Source: JANOYY01 sp031418035 (lineage in GTDB: Bacteria > Actinomycetota > Acidimicrobiia > Acidimicrobiales > JANYDT01). Taken from it: a stretch of 13,969 nt of DNA. The notes under the pieces were generated by a model. It did no database searches and was not told where the DNA came from. It was given only the letters and a program-made list of their open reading frames with translations. This document shows positions 1-6,565 of the stretch, in pieces. The position numbers and the translations under genes are program-made. The stretch's first letter is position 1; each line of letters opens with the position of its first letter. The stretch spans positions 1-13,969 of the forward strand of contig JANOWU010000250.1 of assembly GCA_031418035.1 (NCBI GenBank). The letters run 5' to 3'.

Positions 1-147
1 GAGCGGATCGAGAACCTCAGCGCGCATACGATGCAGACCCGGCACCAGGCTGATCTCGCGACCCTCGTTGATCTCCATCCGGACGTCGGTGGGGAGCACG
101 ATGGTTGGCACATGCGCCACCAGGGCGGCGCCGACGATTTCACCCAT
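1..147 (-). CDS. hpaD: Class III extradiol ring-cleavage dioxygenase, N-terminal part (homoprotocatechuate 2,3-dioxygenase-like)
   Basis: Only the first 49 codons lie in the window; the gene runs off the left edge. The protein begins MGEIVGAALVAHVPTIVLP and continues with a stretch ending LVPGLHRMRAEVLDPL, a beginning I recognise from LigB/HpaD-type (non-heme Fe(II), class III) extradiol dioxygenases. His12 is at the position of the first metal-ligand histidine of that fold. Family members open the catechol ring of 3,4-dihydroxyphenylacetate between carbons 2 and 3 in the cytoplasm, giving 5-carboxymethyl-2-hydroxymuconate semialdehyde. The ATG overlaps the last 8 bases of the upstream aldehyde dehydrogenase gene, so the two are co-transcribed and probably translationally coupled. 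That neighbour is the next enzyme of the pathway, which supports the assignment. Another substituted catechol as substrate cannot be excluded, because the substrate-binding C-terminal half is not visible. Confidence 0.8.
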   Translation of the reverse strand, partial: MGEIVGAALVAHVPTIVLPTDVRMEINEGREISLVPGLHRMRAEVLDPL

Positions 148-1639
148 GGACTGACCCTTCCACGATCTGGAGCGTCTTCAGATCGCTACAGAAGTCGAGC
201 GCGTGGTCTCCGCCTTCACGCCCGATGCCCGAGATACCCATGCCACCGAATGGAGCCGTGAGATCGCGCACGAGAAACGTGTTGACCCACGTCGTTCCGG
301 CGCGCACTGCCCGCCCGACCCGATCGGCCCGATCCGCCGACGACGTGAACACCATGGCCGACAGGCCGTAGGGAGTGGAGTTGGCGAGGTTGATGGCCTC
401 GGCCTCGTCGGCGAAGGTCTGAAAGGTCAGGACGGGGCCGAAGACCTCGCGCTGCACGATCTCGCTCTCGTTGGACTTCGGTTCGATCAGCGTGGGCTCG
501 TACCAAAGGCCGTCGTCGTTCCAGATCCGTCCGCCGCGTACGACACGATCGCCGTTGGCGCGGGCCCGCTCGACGAATCCGGCCACGCTCGCCAGATGAT
601 CGGGATGGATCATCGGCGAAATAGTCGTGACCGGATCACGCGAATCGCCGAGCACGTGGGCGTCGGTGTAGCTATGGAACCGGTGGAGGAACTCGTCGCG
701 CACTGATGCCTCCACGAGGAGTCGGGTACCGGCGAGACACACCTGGCCGCTGTCGTCGAACATGATCGACGCCTTCTTCGCAGCCAGGTCGAGATCGGCA
801 TCGGCGAACACCACGAAGGGTCCCTTGCCTCCTAGTTCGGCGGTGAACGGCACGAGGTTGCGGGCCGCGGCCACGCCGATGATCCGCCCCGTTTCCGGTG
901 ACCCGGTGAAGCTGATCCGGCGAAGCCGGACATCGTTGACCAGCGCGTCGCCGACCTCCTCACCGATTCCCTGCACCACGTTGAACACGCCCGGCGGGAC
1001 ACCGGCCTCGTCGGCCAGATCGGCGAGCAGCGACGCCGAAAGCGGTGACCATTCGGCCGGCTTGAGGATGACGGTGTTGCCAGCGGCCAATGCAGGAGCG
1101 CACTTCCAGGTGGAAAGCATGAACGGCGCGTTCCACGGGGTGATGACGACGGTCGGTCCGGCCGGCATGCGCACGACGCGGTTCACCGTGCCGTTCGACG
1201 ACCACAGGCGTTCCTCGTACGCCTCCGCCAGATCGGCGTAGGCCCGGAAGTTGCGGGCCCCGCGGCCGATCACGCGTAGGCGCAGAGACTCGTGGAGCAT
1301 GGCCATGTCCATGCATTCGACGGCGGCGATCCGCTCCACGTTGGCGTCGATGAGGTCGGCCAGGCGTCGAAGGATCGGGCCTCGACCCGCCGGCCCGAGC
1401 GCCGCCCATGCCGGGAACGCCGCCACGGCAGCTTCGACGGCCGCGTAAGCAACGGCCGCATCGCCACGCGACACGTCGGCCAGCTTCAGATTCCAATCCA
1501 AGGGGCTGCGGTCCTCGAAGGTATGCGCGCTTGCTACCCGACGTCCGTTGATGAAGTGGTCGACCGAAACCTCGACGCGCTGATCACCGTTGACGATGAC
1601 TGCATGTTCGTGGAGAGCGGGGCATTGGGTGGCGTTCAC
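140..1639 (-). CDS. hpaE: Aldehyde dehydrogenase, probable 5-carboxymethyl-2-hydroxymuconate semialdehyde dehydrogenase
   Basis: This 499-residue NAD(P)-dependent aldehyde dehydrogenase has the full length and all hallmarks of the family: ITPWNAP with the oxyanion Asn170, ILKPAE with Lys193, the cofactor-binding FTGSPETG at about 244-251, ELGGKGP with general base Glu268, and QVCLAG with catalytic Cys301. In context it should oxidise the ring-cleavage semialdehyde made by the extradiol dioxygenase to 5-carboxymethyl-2-hydroxymuconate. I chose the GTG at 1639 because it overlaps the TGA of the upstream FAH gene in a GTGA junction and is preceded by a GGGAG ribosome-binding site. The frame stays open well upstream, but that part reads as low-complexity Arg-rich shadow of the FAH gene. 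The family call is near certain; the exact substrate is inferred from the neighbours on both sides. Confidence 0.9.
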   Translation of the reverse strand: MNATQCPALHEHAVIVNGDQRVEVSVDHFINGRRVASAHTFEDRSPLDWNLKLADVSRGDAAVAYAAVEAAVAAFPAWAALGPAGRGPILRRLADLIDANVERIAAVECMDMAMLHESLRLRVIGRGARNFRAYADLAEAYEERLWSSNGTVNRVVRMPAGPTVVITPWNAPFMLSTWKCAPALAAGNTVILKPAEWSPLSASLLADLADEAGVPPGVFNVVQGIGEEVGDALVNDVRLRRISFTGSPETGRIIGVAAARNLVPFTAELGGKGPFVVFADADLDLAAKKASIMFDDSGQVCLAGTRLLVEASVRDEFLHRFHSYTDAHVLGDSRDPVTTISPMIHPDHLASVAGFVERARANGDRVVRGGRIWNDDGLWYEPTLIEPKSNESEIVQREVFGPVLTFQTFADEAEAINLANSTPYGLSAMVFTSSADRADRVGRAVRAGTTWVNTFLVRDLTAPFGGMGISGIGREGGDHALDFCSDLKTLQIVEGSVHG

Positions 1640-2544
1640 TTCTCCCACCTCGGGTGGACTCGTGGGTAGGGCAGCAGGTCGCGCGGGGTGGGGTACACGG
1701 GCGGGCGCTGGCCGCGGAACTCCCAGTCGCCACCGAGCGCGGTGGAGAGCACTTCCTCGGTCTCGGTCGGCTGAGCGCCGATCTCGTCGCTTACCGGCAC
1801 CGGACCGGCGACGATGGTGTTGGTCAGCGCGCCGAGACCTTCGACCTCGACGGTGACGACATCGCCGGGTTGTACGGGACGAGAGGTCGCCGGGGTTCCG
1901 CTGAGGATCACGTCGCCCGGTTCGAGGGTGATGAGACGGGCGAGGTCGGAGACCAGGTACGCCATGTCCCACGCCATCTCGTCGGTCGATCCATCCTGGC
2001 GAAGTGTTCCGTTCACATACGTTTTGATCGACTTGCCCACCGGGTCCCAGCCCTGCACGTAACCAGGACCGAGAGGACACAGCGTGTCGGCTCCCTTTAC
2101 GCGCAGCATCGAACCCGAATCCGTATCGCGGAAGTCGTGCAGGCCATAGTCGTTCGCGATCGTGTAGCCGCCGATGTAGTTGGGGGCGTCGGCATAGGAG
2201 ACGTTACGGCAACGACGACCAATTACGATGGCCACCTCGCCCTCGTAGTTGAGCCACTTACAGTTCGCCGGGCGCACGACGTCGCCCCGATGAGAATTGA
2301 GGGCGGAGACCGGCTTGTGAAAGTACGTCGGGGCCGGTGGAAGGCGGGACCCGAACTCCCGCACACGGCTCACATGATTAAGATGCGCACATATGATCTT
2401 AGACGGGACGACGGGCGGGAGATGAACGGCCTCGTCGATCGTCACGGTGCGGCCGTCGTCGGCACGAAGCACATCGCCGTCGCGCTCGACCTCGACCACC
2501 GCGCCGGCCAACAGGATTCGCCTCGTCTCTCGTAGCTGGTTCAC
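1636..2544 (-). CDS. hpaG: Fumarylacetoacetate hydrolase (FAH)-family protein, probable HpaG-like isomerase/decarboxylase
   Basis: A 302-residue protein with one FAH domain. The metal-binding signature is visible as NYEGEVAIVIG (Glu101, Glu103) and IANDYGLHDF (Asp132), with MLRVKGADT (Lys150) and VILSGTPA further on. In homoprotocatechuate breakdown, family members decarboxylate 5-oxopent-3-ene-1,2,5-tricarboxylate and/or isomerise 2-hydroxyhepta-2,4-diene-1,7-dioate. Enterobacterial HpaG carries two FAH halves; this protein has one, so it probably does only one of these steps. The last 50 or so residues, after GPVPVSDEIG, form a Pro/Arg-rich tail beyond the core fold. I chose the GTG at 2544 because a strong GAGGAGAG site lies just upstream; an in-frame ATG at 2592 would add 16 residues with no homology. 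First gene of the operon; its stop overlaps the dehydrogenase start. The symbol is tentative, the family is not. Confidence 0.82.
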   Translation of the reverse strand: MNQLRETRRILLAGAVVEVERDGDVLRADDGRTVTIDEAVHLPPVVPSKIICAHLNHVSRVREFGSRLPPAPTYFHKPVSALNSHRGDVVRPANCKWLNYEGEVAIVIGRRCRNVSYADAPNYIGGYTIANDYGLHDFRDTDSGSMLRVKGADTLCPLGPGYVQGWDPVGKSIKTYVNGTLRQDGSTDEMAWDMAYLVSDLARLITLEPGDVILSGTPATSRPVQPGDVVTVEVEGLGALTNTIVAGPVPVSDEIGAQPTETEEVLSTALGGDWEFRGQRPPVYPTPRDLLPYPRVHPRWEK

Positions 2545-2547
2545 GAA

Positions 2548-2555
2548 CTCTCCTC
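2548..2555 (-). promoter_or_regulatory. Ribosome-binding site that fixes the hpaG-like start
   Basis: On the minus strand GAGGAGAG ends 3 bases before the GTG at 2544, with the AGGAG core 5 bases away. It is one of the strongest Shine-Dalgarno sequences in the window and argues for the GTG over the upstream ATG at 2592. Confidence 0.7.
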
Positions 2556-2557
2556 GA

Positions 2558-2579
2558 TATCGTTTGCTTCCAAACGATA
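2558..2579. promoter_or_regulatory. Perfect 9-4-9 palindrome, probable shared operator of the divergent genes
   Basis: The arms TATCGTTTG and CAAACGATA are exact reverse complements separated by CTTC. The element fills about half of the 46-base gap between the two divergent genes. It lies 2 bases from the ribosome-binding site of the hpaG-like gene and 11 bases from the ATG of the ADC-family gene. Weak -10-like hexamers touch its ends on each strand: TATCGT reading left and TACGCT (2578-2583) reading right, the latter 7 bases before the ATG at 2591. A dimeric repressor bound here could block both promoters. No regulator gene lies next to it in the window, so the binding protein is unknown. 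Confidence 0.6.
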
Positions 2580-2590
2580 CGCTATGCCTC

Positions 2591-3403
2591 ATGGTCTCGC
2601 ACTCCTCTCTCTCCGGTTTTCTCTTCCCTCGATCGGCCACCGGCGCGTCGTCGGTGCTTCCCGGCCCGCCGTGGCACTACTCCGGCGAAATGCTCACCGT
2701 GGAGTACCGGACGGATCCGGCGGCCGTCGCCGCCCTGTTACCCGCACCCCTCCAGCCGGTCCACGACGATGAGGATCCGGGCGCCGTCGCCGTCATCTTC
2801 GCCGACTGGCAGTCGTGCTCCGACGCCCACGAAGAGGTCACCGATCCGGTGCGCTCACAGTACAAAGAGGCCTTTGTGGTGGTTCGTTGCCGCTGGCAGG
2901 ACCAGATCTGGTCGCGGTGCGTCTACATCTGGGTCGACAAGGACTTCGCCATGGTGCGCGGCCACTTCCAGGGTTACCCGAAGAAACTCGGCTCGATCTG
3001 GATGACCCGACCGGTCAACGTCGGAAAGGCCGGTCCCCGGCTCGAAGTCGGTGGCCGCTTCGGAGCCACGGTGGCCGCCGCAGACCGTCGCCTGGTCGAT
3101 GTCGGGTTCACGATCACCGGAGCAAGTGACGGCGCCGGGTTCGTCAACGGCCACCCGATGCTGCACTCGCGATGGATGCCGGCGATCGAGGCGAACGGCA
3201 CCGATGATCTCGATGATCTGGTGACGATGCGCGGAGTCGATGTCGAGATCGGTCGACAGTTTCAGGGCACGGCGACGCTGAGCTTCGGGACCTCACCCGT
3301 CGAAGAACTCCACTCGATCGCGCCCCGCGAGATTATCGGTGGCTACTGGCGCGAGGTCGGGACGACCTTCGCCGGTGGCACCCGGCTCGCCGAACATCAC
3401 TGA
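2591..3403 (+). CDS. Acetoacetate decarboxylase (ADC)-family protein
   Basis: A 270-residue protein. The key motif is GHFQGYPKKLG with adjacent Lys131-Lys132, matching the lysine pair of acetoacetate decarboxylase, where the first lysine forms the Schiff base with the keto acid. It follows YKEAFVVVRC, the conserved segment that places the acidic active-site residue, and PPWHYSGEMLTVEYRTD resembles the family N-terminus. ADC-fold relatives decarboxylate, hydrate or cyclise keto acids in the cytoplasm, so the reaction cannot be read from sequence. Divergent from the homoprotocatechuate-type operon with a shared palindrome, it probably acts in the same pathway. The ATG at 2591 is the first start after the palindrome; there is no Shine-Dalgarno sequence, but a TACGCT hexamer 7 bases upstream would fit a leaderless message. 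A GTG near residue 22 is an alternative. Confidence 0.85.
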   Translation: MVSHSSLSGFLFPRSATGASSVLPGPPWHYSGEMLTVEYRTDPAAVAALLPAPLQPVHDDEDPGAVAVIFADWQSCSDAHEEVTDPVRSQYKEAFVVVRCRWQDQIWSRCVYIWVDKDFAMVRGHFQGYPKKLGSIWMTRPVNVGKAGPRLEVGGRFGATVAAADRRLVDVGFTITGASDGAGFVNGHPMLHSRWMPAIEANGTDDLDDLVTMRGVDVEIGRQFQGTATLSFGTSPVEELHSIAPREIIGGYWREVGTTFAGGTRLAEHH

Positions 3404-3579
3404 GTCCTCGACTTTGCTGGCAGTCGACACCCCCACGACGTGACCTTACTGCGACCACGTTGCGATTGGTCTCGGTGAAGTCACGCCGACGCCAGCGGCG
3501 CGGTACCCCATCAGTCCCTCAGCGGGCACTCGATATTCCGCGTGCAACGACGTGGGTTTCGAGAGACCCGTCTGCTTCG

Positions 3580-5406
3580 CTATCCAGGCACGACCAGCGA
3601 GTCGTAGGCACAGCAGGTGGTGTGTCCGTGAAATGCAAGCGCAGCGATCGGCGTGCGTGGACCGTAGTGGCTTGCGACGTCCCCAGCGACGGGGTTCACG
3701 TGATCAGGCGTTGATCCGTCGGACTCGAAAACAACGCGACCATCCAGCACAGTCATAAGCACACTTAAGTTTGGGATGTCGTGCGCGTCGAGATCGAAGA
3801 GGTTCTCACGCAGGACACAAAGGTCGGCGACCTTGCCGACCTCCAGCGAACCCTTCCAGTCTTCGGCGCGGTCCTGCCACGCCGCGTTGATCGTATAGGT
3901 ACGGATCGCCTCCATCAACGTGATGCACTGCTCGGGCCCAGAGACCCGGCCACTGGCCTTGGACTCCCGAAGCACCATCGTCGAGAGTCCCTGACGCCAG
4001 TCGGGGAACGTGACGGGCGCGTCGGAGCTGCTGCAGACACGGATACCGGCGTCGATGGCCGACCGATACGGCCACTCGTAGGCTTCGAGTTCGGGACTGA
4101 CGAAGTCGAGCTGGAGATCCGCGATGGTCCATTTGATTGCCGGATTGAAGTTCGCCCCGATGCCGTGCTTCACGCACAGCTTCATCGACTCCTCCGACAG
4201 AAAGTCGGCATGAATGACGTAGTGACGGGGATCAGGTCTTGGTGATTCAAGGACCGCATCGACAAGTGCCTCCACGACGACAACGGCGGTGCGGTCACCG
4301 GTGGCGTGAACACCGACCTGGTGTCCTTGATCGTGGGCGTAACGAATGATCCGCTTCAGTTCTGCGACTCGCTCTTCATCGGTGTCGCCCGGCATCGCCA
4401 GCGCACCGGTCCCGCCGCCACCGACGTACTCATCGAACATCCATGCCGTTCTGTTCGGAGGAATACCGTCGGCAAACACCTTTGTACCGACCACCTCGAA
4501 CATTCGAGGGTCGGGTGTTTCGACGTCGGCCATAACCTCGAGGCCGGCGCGGAACTCCTCGAACGTCGACGACATAGCGGCGGGATATCGCAACACCTTC
4601 ACGCGGACGACGGCTTCGTCGCTGTGCACCAACTCCCGGTATGCGTCGAGCGCGCCAATACCCATTGCGCCTCTTGCGTCGCCAACGCCAATGGCCGGGT
4701 CGGTGATGCTCGTGACCCCCAACGCGCTCAGCTGCCGCTCGACCAGACCCACCGAGCGGCGAATCGCTTCTTGGGACACGGCTGGAATCAGCCCTCGCAT
4801 GGCAAAGGCGACACGCTCGTACACCACACCCGTGGGCCGCCCGTCGGCATCGGACACGACGTTGTCGTCGTCGGTGAAGTCGCCCTGCAAATCGATCCCC
4901 GCAAGCAGCAATGTTGCGGTGTTCACCCATCCGGAGTGCAGGGAGAAGTCATTGAGAAACACCGGGTTGTTCGGTGCCGCAGCGTCGAGGTCGAGACGGT
5001 TCGGATAGCGCCCCGCCTCACTCACGCATTCGGAGAGGTAGCCCGGATCCCAACCCCCGCCGAGGATCCACTCTCCTGGCTCGCGCATCGACGCGGCCTC
5101 GCGAACCGCTTCCACGACATCGGCGATCGACTTCACGGTTGGGAAGGAGACGTTGAGGGAGATCGGTGGGCTCGAATAGCCGAGCGACACCGCGTGGATG
5201 TGGGAGTCGTTGATACCCGGAAGCAACGTGGCACCGGCAAGATCGACGATCCGCGTCGAGGGTCCAACCAGGGCGTTGATGGCGGCGTTGTCACCAACCG
5301 CCATGATCACGTTGCCGTGTACCGCAAGCGCCTGGGCAATCGAGTTGTCAGCATCGACGGTGACGACGTGTCCGTTTACAAATACGAGATCGGCGGTTTC
5401 GCTCAT
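3580..5406 (-). CDS. YtcJ-like metal-dependent amidohydrolase (amidohydrolase 3 family)
   Basis: A 608-residue protein of the amidohydrolase superfamily, close to YtcJ-type exoenzymes. It has the N-terminal strand domain DLVFVNGHVVTVD, then the metal site: NDSHIH with His69 and His71, VGTKVFADG with Lys309 (probable carboxylated lysine), GVHATGD with His367, VIHADFL with His399 and CSSSDAPV with Asp462. The family hydrolyses C-N bonds, often of N-formyl or N-acyl amines or cyclic amides, in the cytoplasm; the substrate here cannot be told. No signal peptide is present. The residues after about 565 form an extra tail ending DSLVVPG. The nearest same-strand gene is the AurF-like oxygenase 191 bases upstream, too far for coupling, and a separate promoter candidate lies between them. 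The ATG has no clear ribosome-binding site; a TAACGT hexamer 7 bases upstream also allows leaderless expression. Confidence 0.87.
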   Translation of the reverse strand: MSETADLVFVNGHVVTVDADNSIAQALAVHGNVIMAVGDNAAINALVGPSTRIVDLAGATLLPGINDSHIHAVSLGYSSPPISLNVSFPTVKSIADVVEAVREAASMREPGEWILGGGWDPGYLSECVSEAGRYPNRLDLDAAAPNNPVFLNDFSLHSGWVNTATLLLAGIDLQGDFTDDDNVVSDADGRPTGVVYERVAFAMRGLIPAVSQEAIRRSVGLVERQLSALGVTSITDPAIGVGDARGAMGIGALDAYRELVHSDEAVVRVKVLRYPAAMSSTFEEFRAGLEVMADVETPDPRMFEVVGTKVFADGIPPNRTAWMFDEYVGGGGTGALAMPGDTDEERVAELKRIIRYAHDQGHQVGVHATGDRTAVVVVEALVDAVLESPRPDPRHYVIHADFLSEESMKLCVKHGIGANFNPAIKWTIADLQLDFVSPELEAYEWPYRSAIDAGIRVCSSSDAPVTFPDWRQGLSTMVLRESKASGRVSGPEQCITLMEAIRTYTINAAWQDRAEDWKGSLEVGKVADLCVLRENLFDLDAHDIPNLSVLMTVLDGRVVFESDGSTPDHVNPVAGDVASHYGPRTPIAALAFHGHTTCCAYDSLVVPG

Positions 5407-5531
5407 GACGATGACGTTAGCGGCCTATAGGGCGGCGAGCCGATGCAATCGTTACTACCGGCAATCGGTGGCGAGGCCAGGTGTCGGTTCGGGCGTCATC
5501 ATGCTTTCGACGTCGTCAGATATGTGTACGT

Positions 5532-5561
5532 AGTATATTCGTTCGGGCCAGTCGATCGGAA
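5532..5561 (-). promoter_or_regulatory. Candidate promoter upstream of the amidohydrolase
   Basis: In an AT-rich island within the 191-base gap, the minus strand reads TTCCGA, 18 bases, then TATACT (5532-5537), a good -10. It would leave a leader of about 120 bases before the ATG at 5406. The leader contains two GCAATCG direct repeats (5445-5451 and 5461-5467). The -35 is poor, so the call rests on the -10 and base composition. Confidence 0.3.
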
Positions 5562-5597
5562 TCAGGCCTTCGAACGCAGCGCGAGTGCCGGCATCCT

Positions 5598-6476
5598 TTA
5601 GACGGTGAGGCCGCGCTCCACCCATGCACTGCGGTTCGCTTCGTCGATCACGCCGAGGTCTTCAAGAAAGCTGACCAGCTTCGAGAGGTCACGGATGATC
5701 CGCGCGTGATGGGCGGGGTTGCTGCGTGCTGCTTCGGCTCCGCCAAAGATGCCAAGCGTTCGGTAGACGTCGGGATTCACCATGAGCTCGGCGACGAACC
5801 CGACGGCGGCCGGTGCGAGGGCGGCTGCGTCGGCCCGCTCATCGGCGGGGAGCGTGGGCCAGACGTTGAGAAGGAAGGTCTTGGCGAAGCTCAGATGCCG
5901 AGCCTCCTCGAGGACGTGGATCTTCGCGATCTGACGCGACACGCGATGGAGTGTCGCGTCGCGCATCGTCGCTCGGTTGCACATGTCGAGAAGCTCTTCG
6001 ACGGCGAGAATGAGCAGATACCCCATCGCTCTTCCGCCAGGAAGACGGTCGACATCGCCGAGGTCCGCCCCGTCGGCCGGAGCGTACGTCGGGGTGCCAG
6101 CCCGACGGATGTACTCGCCGAACATGGTGGAGTGCCGGCACTCATCGGCGATCTCGACGAGGAGGTAACGGTGCGAGGGGTCGGTCACCGGGAGCTCGGC
6201 GAGATGGCGAAGCACGATCTGCATCAGCTTGTTCTCGAACCAGATGCCGGCCGCGCTGAGAGAGGCGCACTCGTGACGGCTGTAGGTGCGTCGCTCGGTT
6301 TCGCTCATCGCTTCCCATTGCGCCGTCTCGAACAGAGGGAGCTTGTCGGGCGGAAGGTGGAACACGGAGTCGTCACAAACCTCGATGCTCCAGTCGATGT
6401 CACGAAACGGGTCCAGCGTGAGTCGTTCCGACGCCACCGTCAGTTGGGCGGCCTTTGTTGCAGTAGATACTGTCAT
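5598..6476 (-). CDS. AurF-like diiron oxygenase
   Basis: A 292-residue, mostly helical protein with the ferritin-like diiron pattern of the AurF (p-aminobenzoate N-oxygenase) family: Glu81 in GIWFENKLM, Glu112 and His115 in EIADECRHSTMFGEY, Glu160/161 in LAVEELLDMCN, His187, Glu191 and His194 in KIHVLEEARHLSFAK. Characterised members oxidise aryl amines to nitro groups; many actinobacterial homologues have unknown, possibly lipid or aromatic, substrates. No reductase or ferredoxin gene is adjacent. The ATG at 6476 is preceded by a TAGGGT -10 ending 6 bases upstream, so transcription would start at the A of the ATG. An operator palindrome covers codons 2-5 (MTVSTA). A GTG 13 codons downstream is a possible alternative start that would free that operator from the coding region. 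Confidence 0.87.
   Translation of the reverse strand: MTVSTATKAAQLTVASERLTLDPFRDIDWSIEVCDDSVFHLPPDKLPLFETAQWEAMSETERRTYSRHECASLSAAGIWFENKLMQIVLRHLAELPVTDPSHRYLLVEIADECRHSTMFGEYIRRAGTPTYAPADGADLGDVDRLPGGRAMGYLLILAVEELLDMCNRATMRDATLHRVSRQIAKIHVLEEARHLSFAKTFLLNVWPTLPADERADAAALAPAAVGFVAELMVNPDVYRTLGIFGGAEAARSNPAHHARIIRDLSKLVSFLEDLGVIDEANRSAWVERGLTV
6461..6472. promoter_or_regulatory. Operator site 1 of the oxygenase/regulator switch
   Basis: CAGTA-GA-TACTG is a perfect 5-2-5 palindrome followed by TCA, in the first codons of the AurF-like gene just downstream of its predicted transcription start. A protein bound here could act as a roadblock to transcription of the oxygenase. Confidence 0.65.
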
Positions 6477-6482
6477 GGTTTC

Positions 6483-6511
6483 ACCCTAACGATCACAGTA
6501 AATACTGTCAA
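6483..6511 (-). promoter_or_regulatory. Promoter of the AurF-like gene, probably leaderless
   Basis: On the minus strand the consensus -35 TTGACA (6506-6511) is followed by 17 bases and TAGGGT (6483-6488). Six bases separate the -10 from the ATG at 6476, so the predicted +1 is the A of the start codon. Operator site 2 overlaps the end of the -35 and occupies the spacer. Confidence 0.65.
6495..6508. promoter_or_regulatory. Operator site 2, in the spacer of the oxygenase promoter
   Basis: ACAGTA-AA-TACTGT is a perfect 6-2-6 palindrome, the best of the three copies, again followed by CA. It lies between the -35 and -10 of the AurF-gene promoter, the usual place for a MerR-type activator/repressor to act, although this spacer is 17 rather than 19 bases. 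Confidence 0.7.
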
Positions 6512-6515
6512 CATA

Positions 6516-6543
6516 TTGCGCCAGTGAACACTGTCACTATCTG
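6516..6543 (+). promoter_or_regulatory. Candidate promoter of the MerR-type regulator
   Basis: TTGCGC (6516-6521), 16 bases, TATCTG (6538-6543). Operator site 3 sits in the spacer immediately after the -35, mirroring the oxygenase promoter. Transcription would begin near 6550, giving a short leader before the ATG at 6566. An alternative is a CATATT -10 at 6512-6517 serving a leaderless GTG at 6524. Confidence 0.45.
6522..6533. promoter_or_regulatory. Operator site 3, in the regulator promoter
   Basis: CAGTG-AA-CACTG is a perfect 5-2-5 palindrome followed by TCA. Its outer bases differ from sites 1 and 2 (G/C for A/T) in a compensating way, so the palindrome is kept. This indicates selection for the symmetry. 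It suggests autoregulation of the MerR-type gene. Confidence 0.65.
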
Positions 6544-6565
6544 TGCGGCGTGCGATGATGGACGG

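Noticed and set aside
1640..2080. Upstream extension of the aldehyde dehydrogenase reading frame
   Set aside because: The frame is open but encodes Arg-rich low-complexity sequence antiphase to the conserved FAH gene; the GTGA overlap with a ribosome-binding site at 1639 explains the true start.
2447..2590. 48-codon N-terminal extension of the ADC-family gene
   Set aside because: It would overlap the start of the divergent hpaG-like gene and cross the palindrome, and its Ser/Arg-rich sequence has no family match.
3404..3579. Possible gene or terminator in the convergent gap after the ADC-family gene
   Set aside because: Only a 5-bp TCGAC/GTCGA pairing with a 10-base loop is visible and no reading frame gives a recognisable protein.
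4306..5430. Long open frame on the plus strand opposite the amidohydrolase
   Set aside because: It is antisense to a protein with a complete set of catalytic motifs; the composition (His/Arg/Val-rich) is that of a GC-rich shadow frame.
5481..6527. 348-codon open frame opposite the AurF-like gene
   Set aside because: It covers the diiron oxygenase in antisense, shows no recognisable motif and would run through the operator region.
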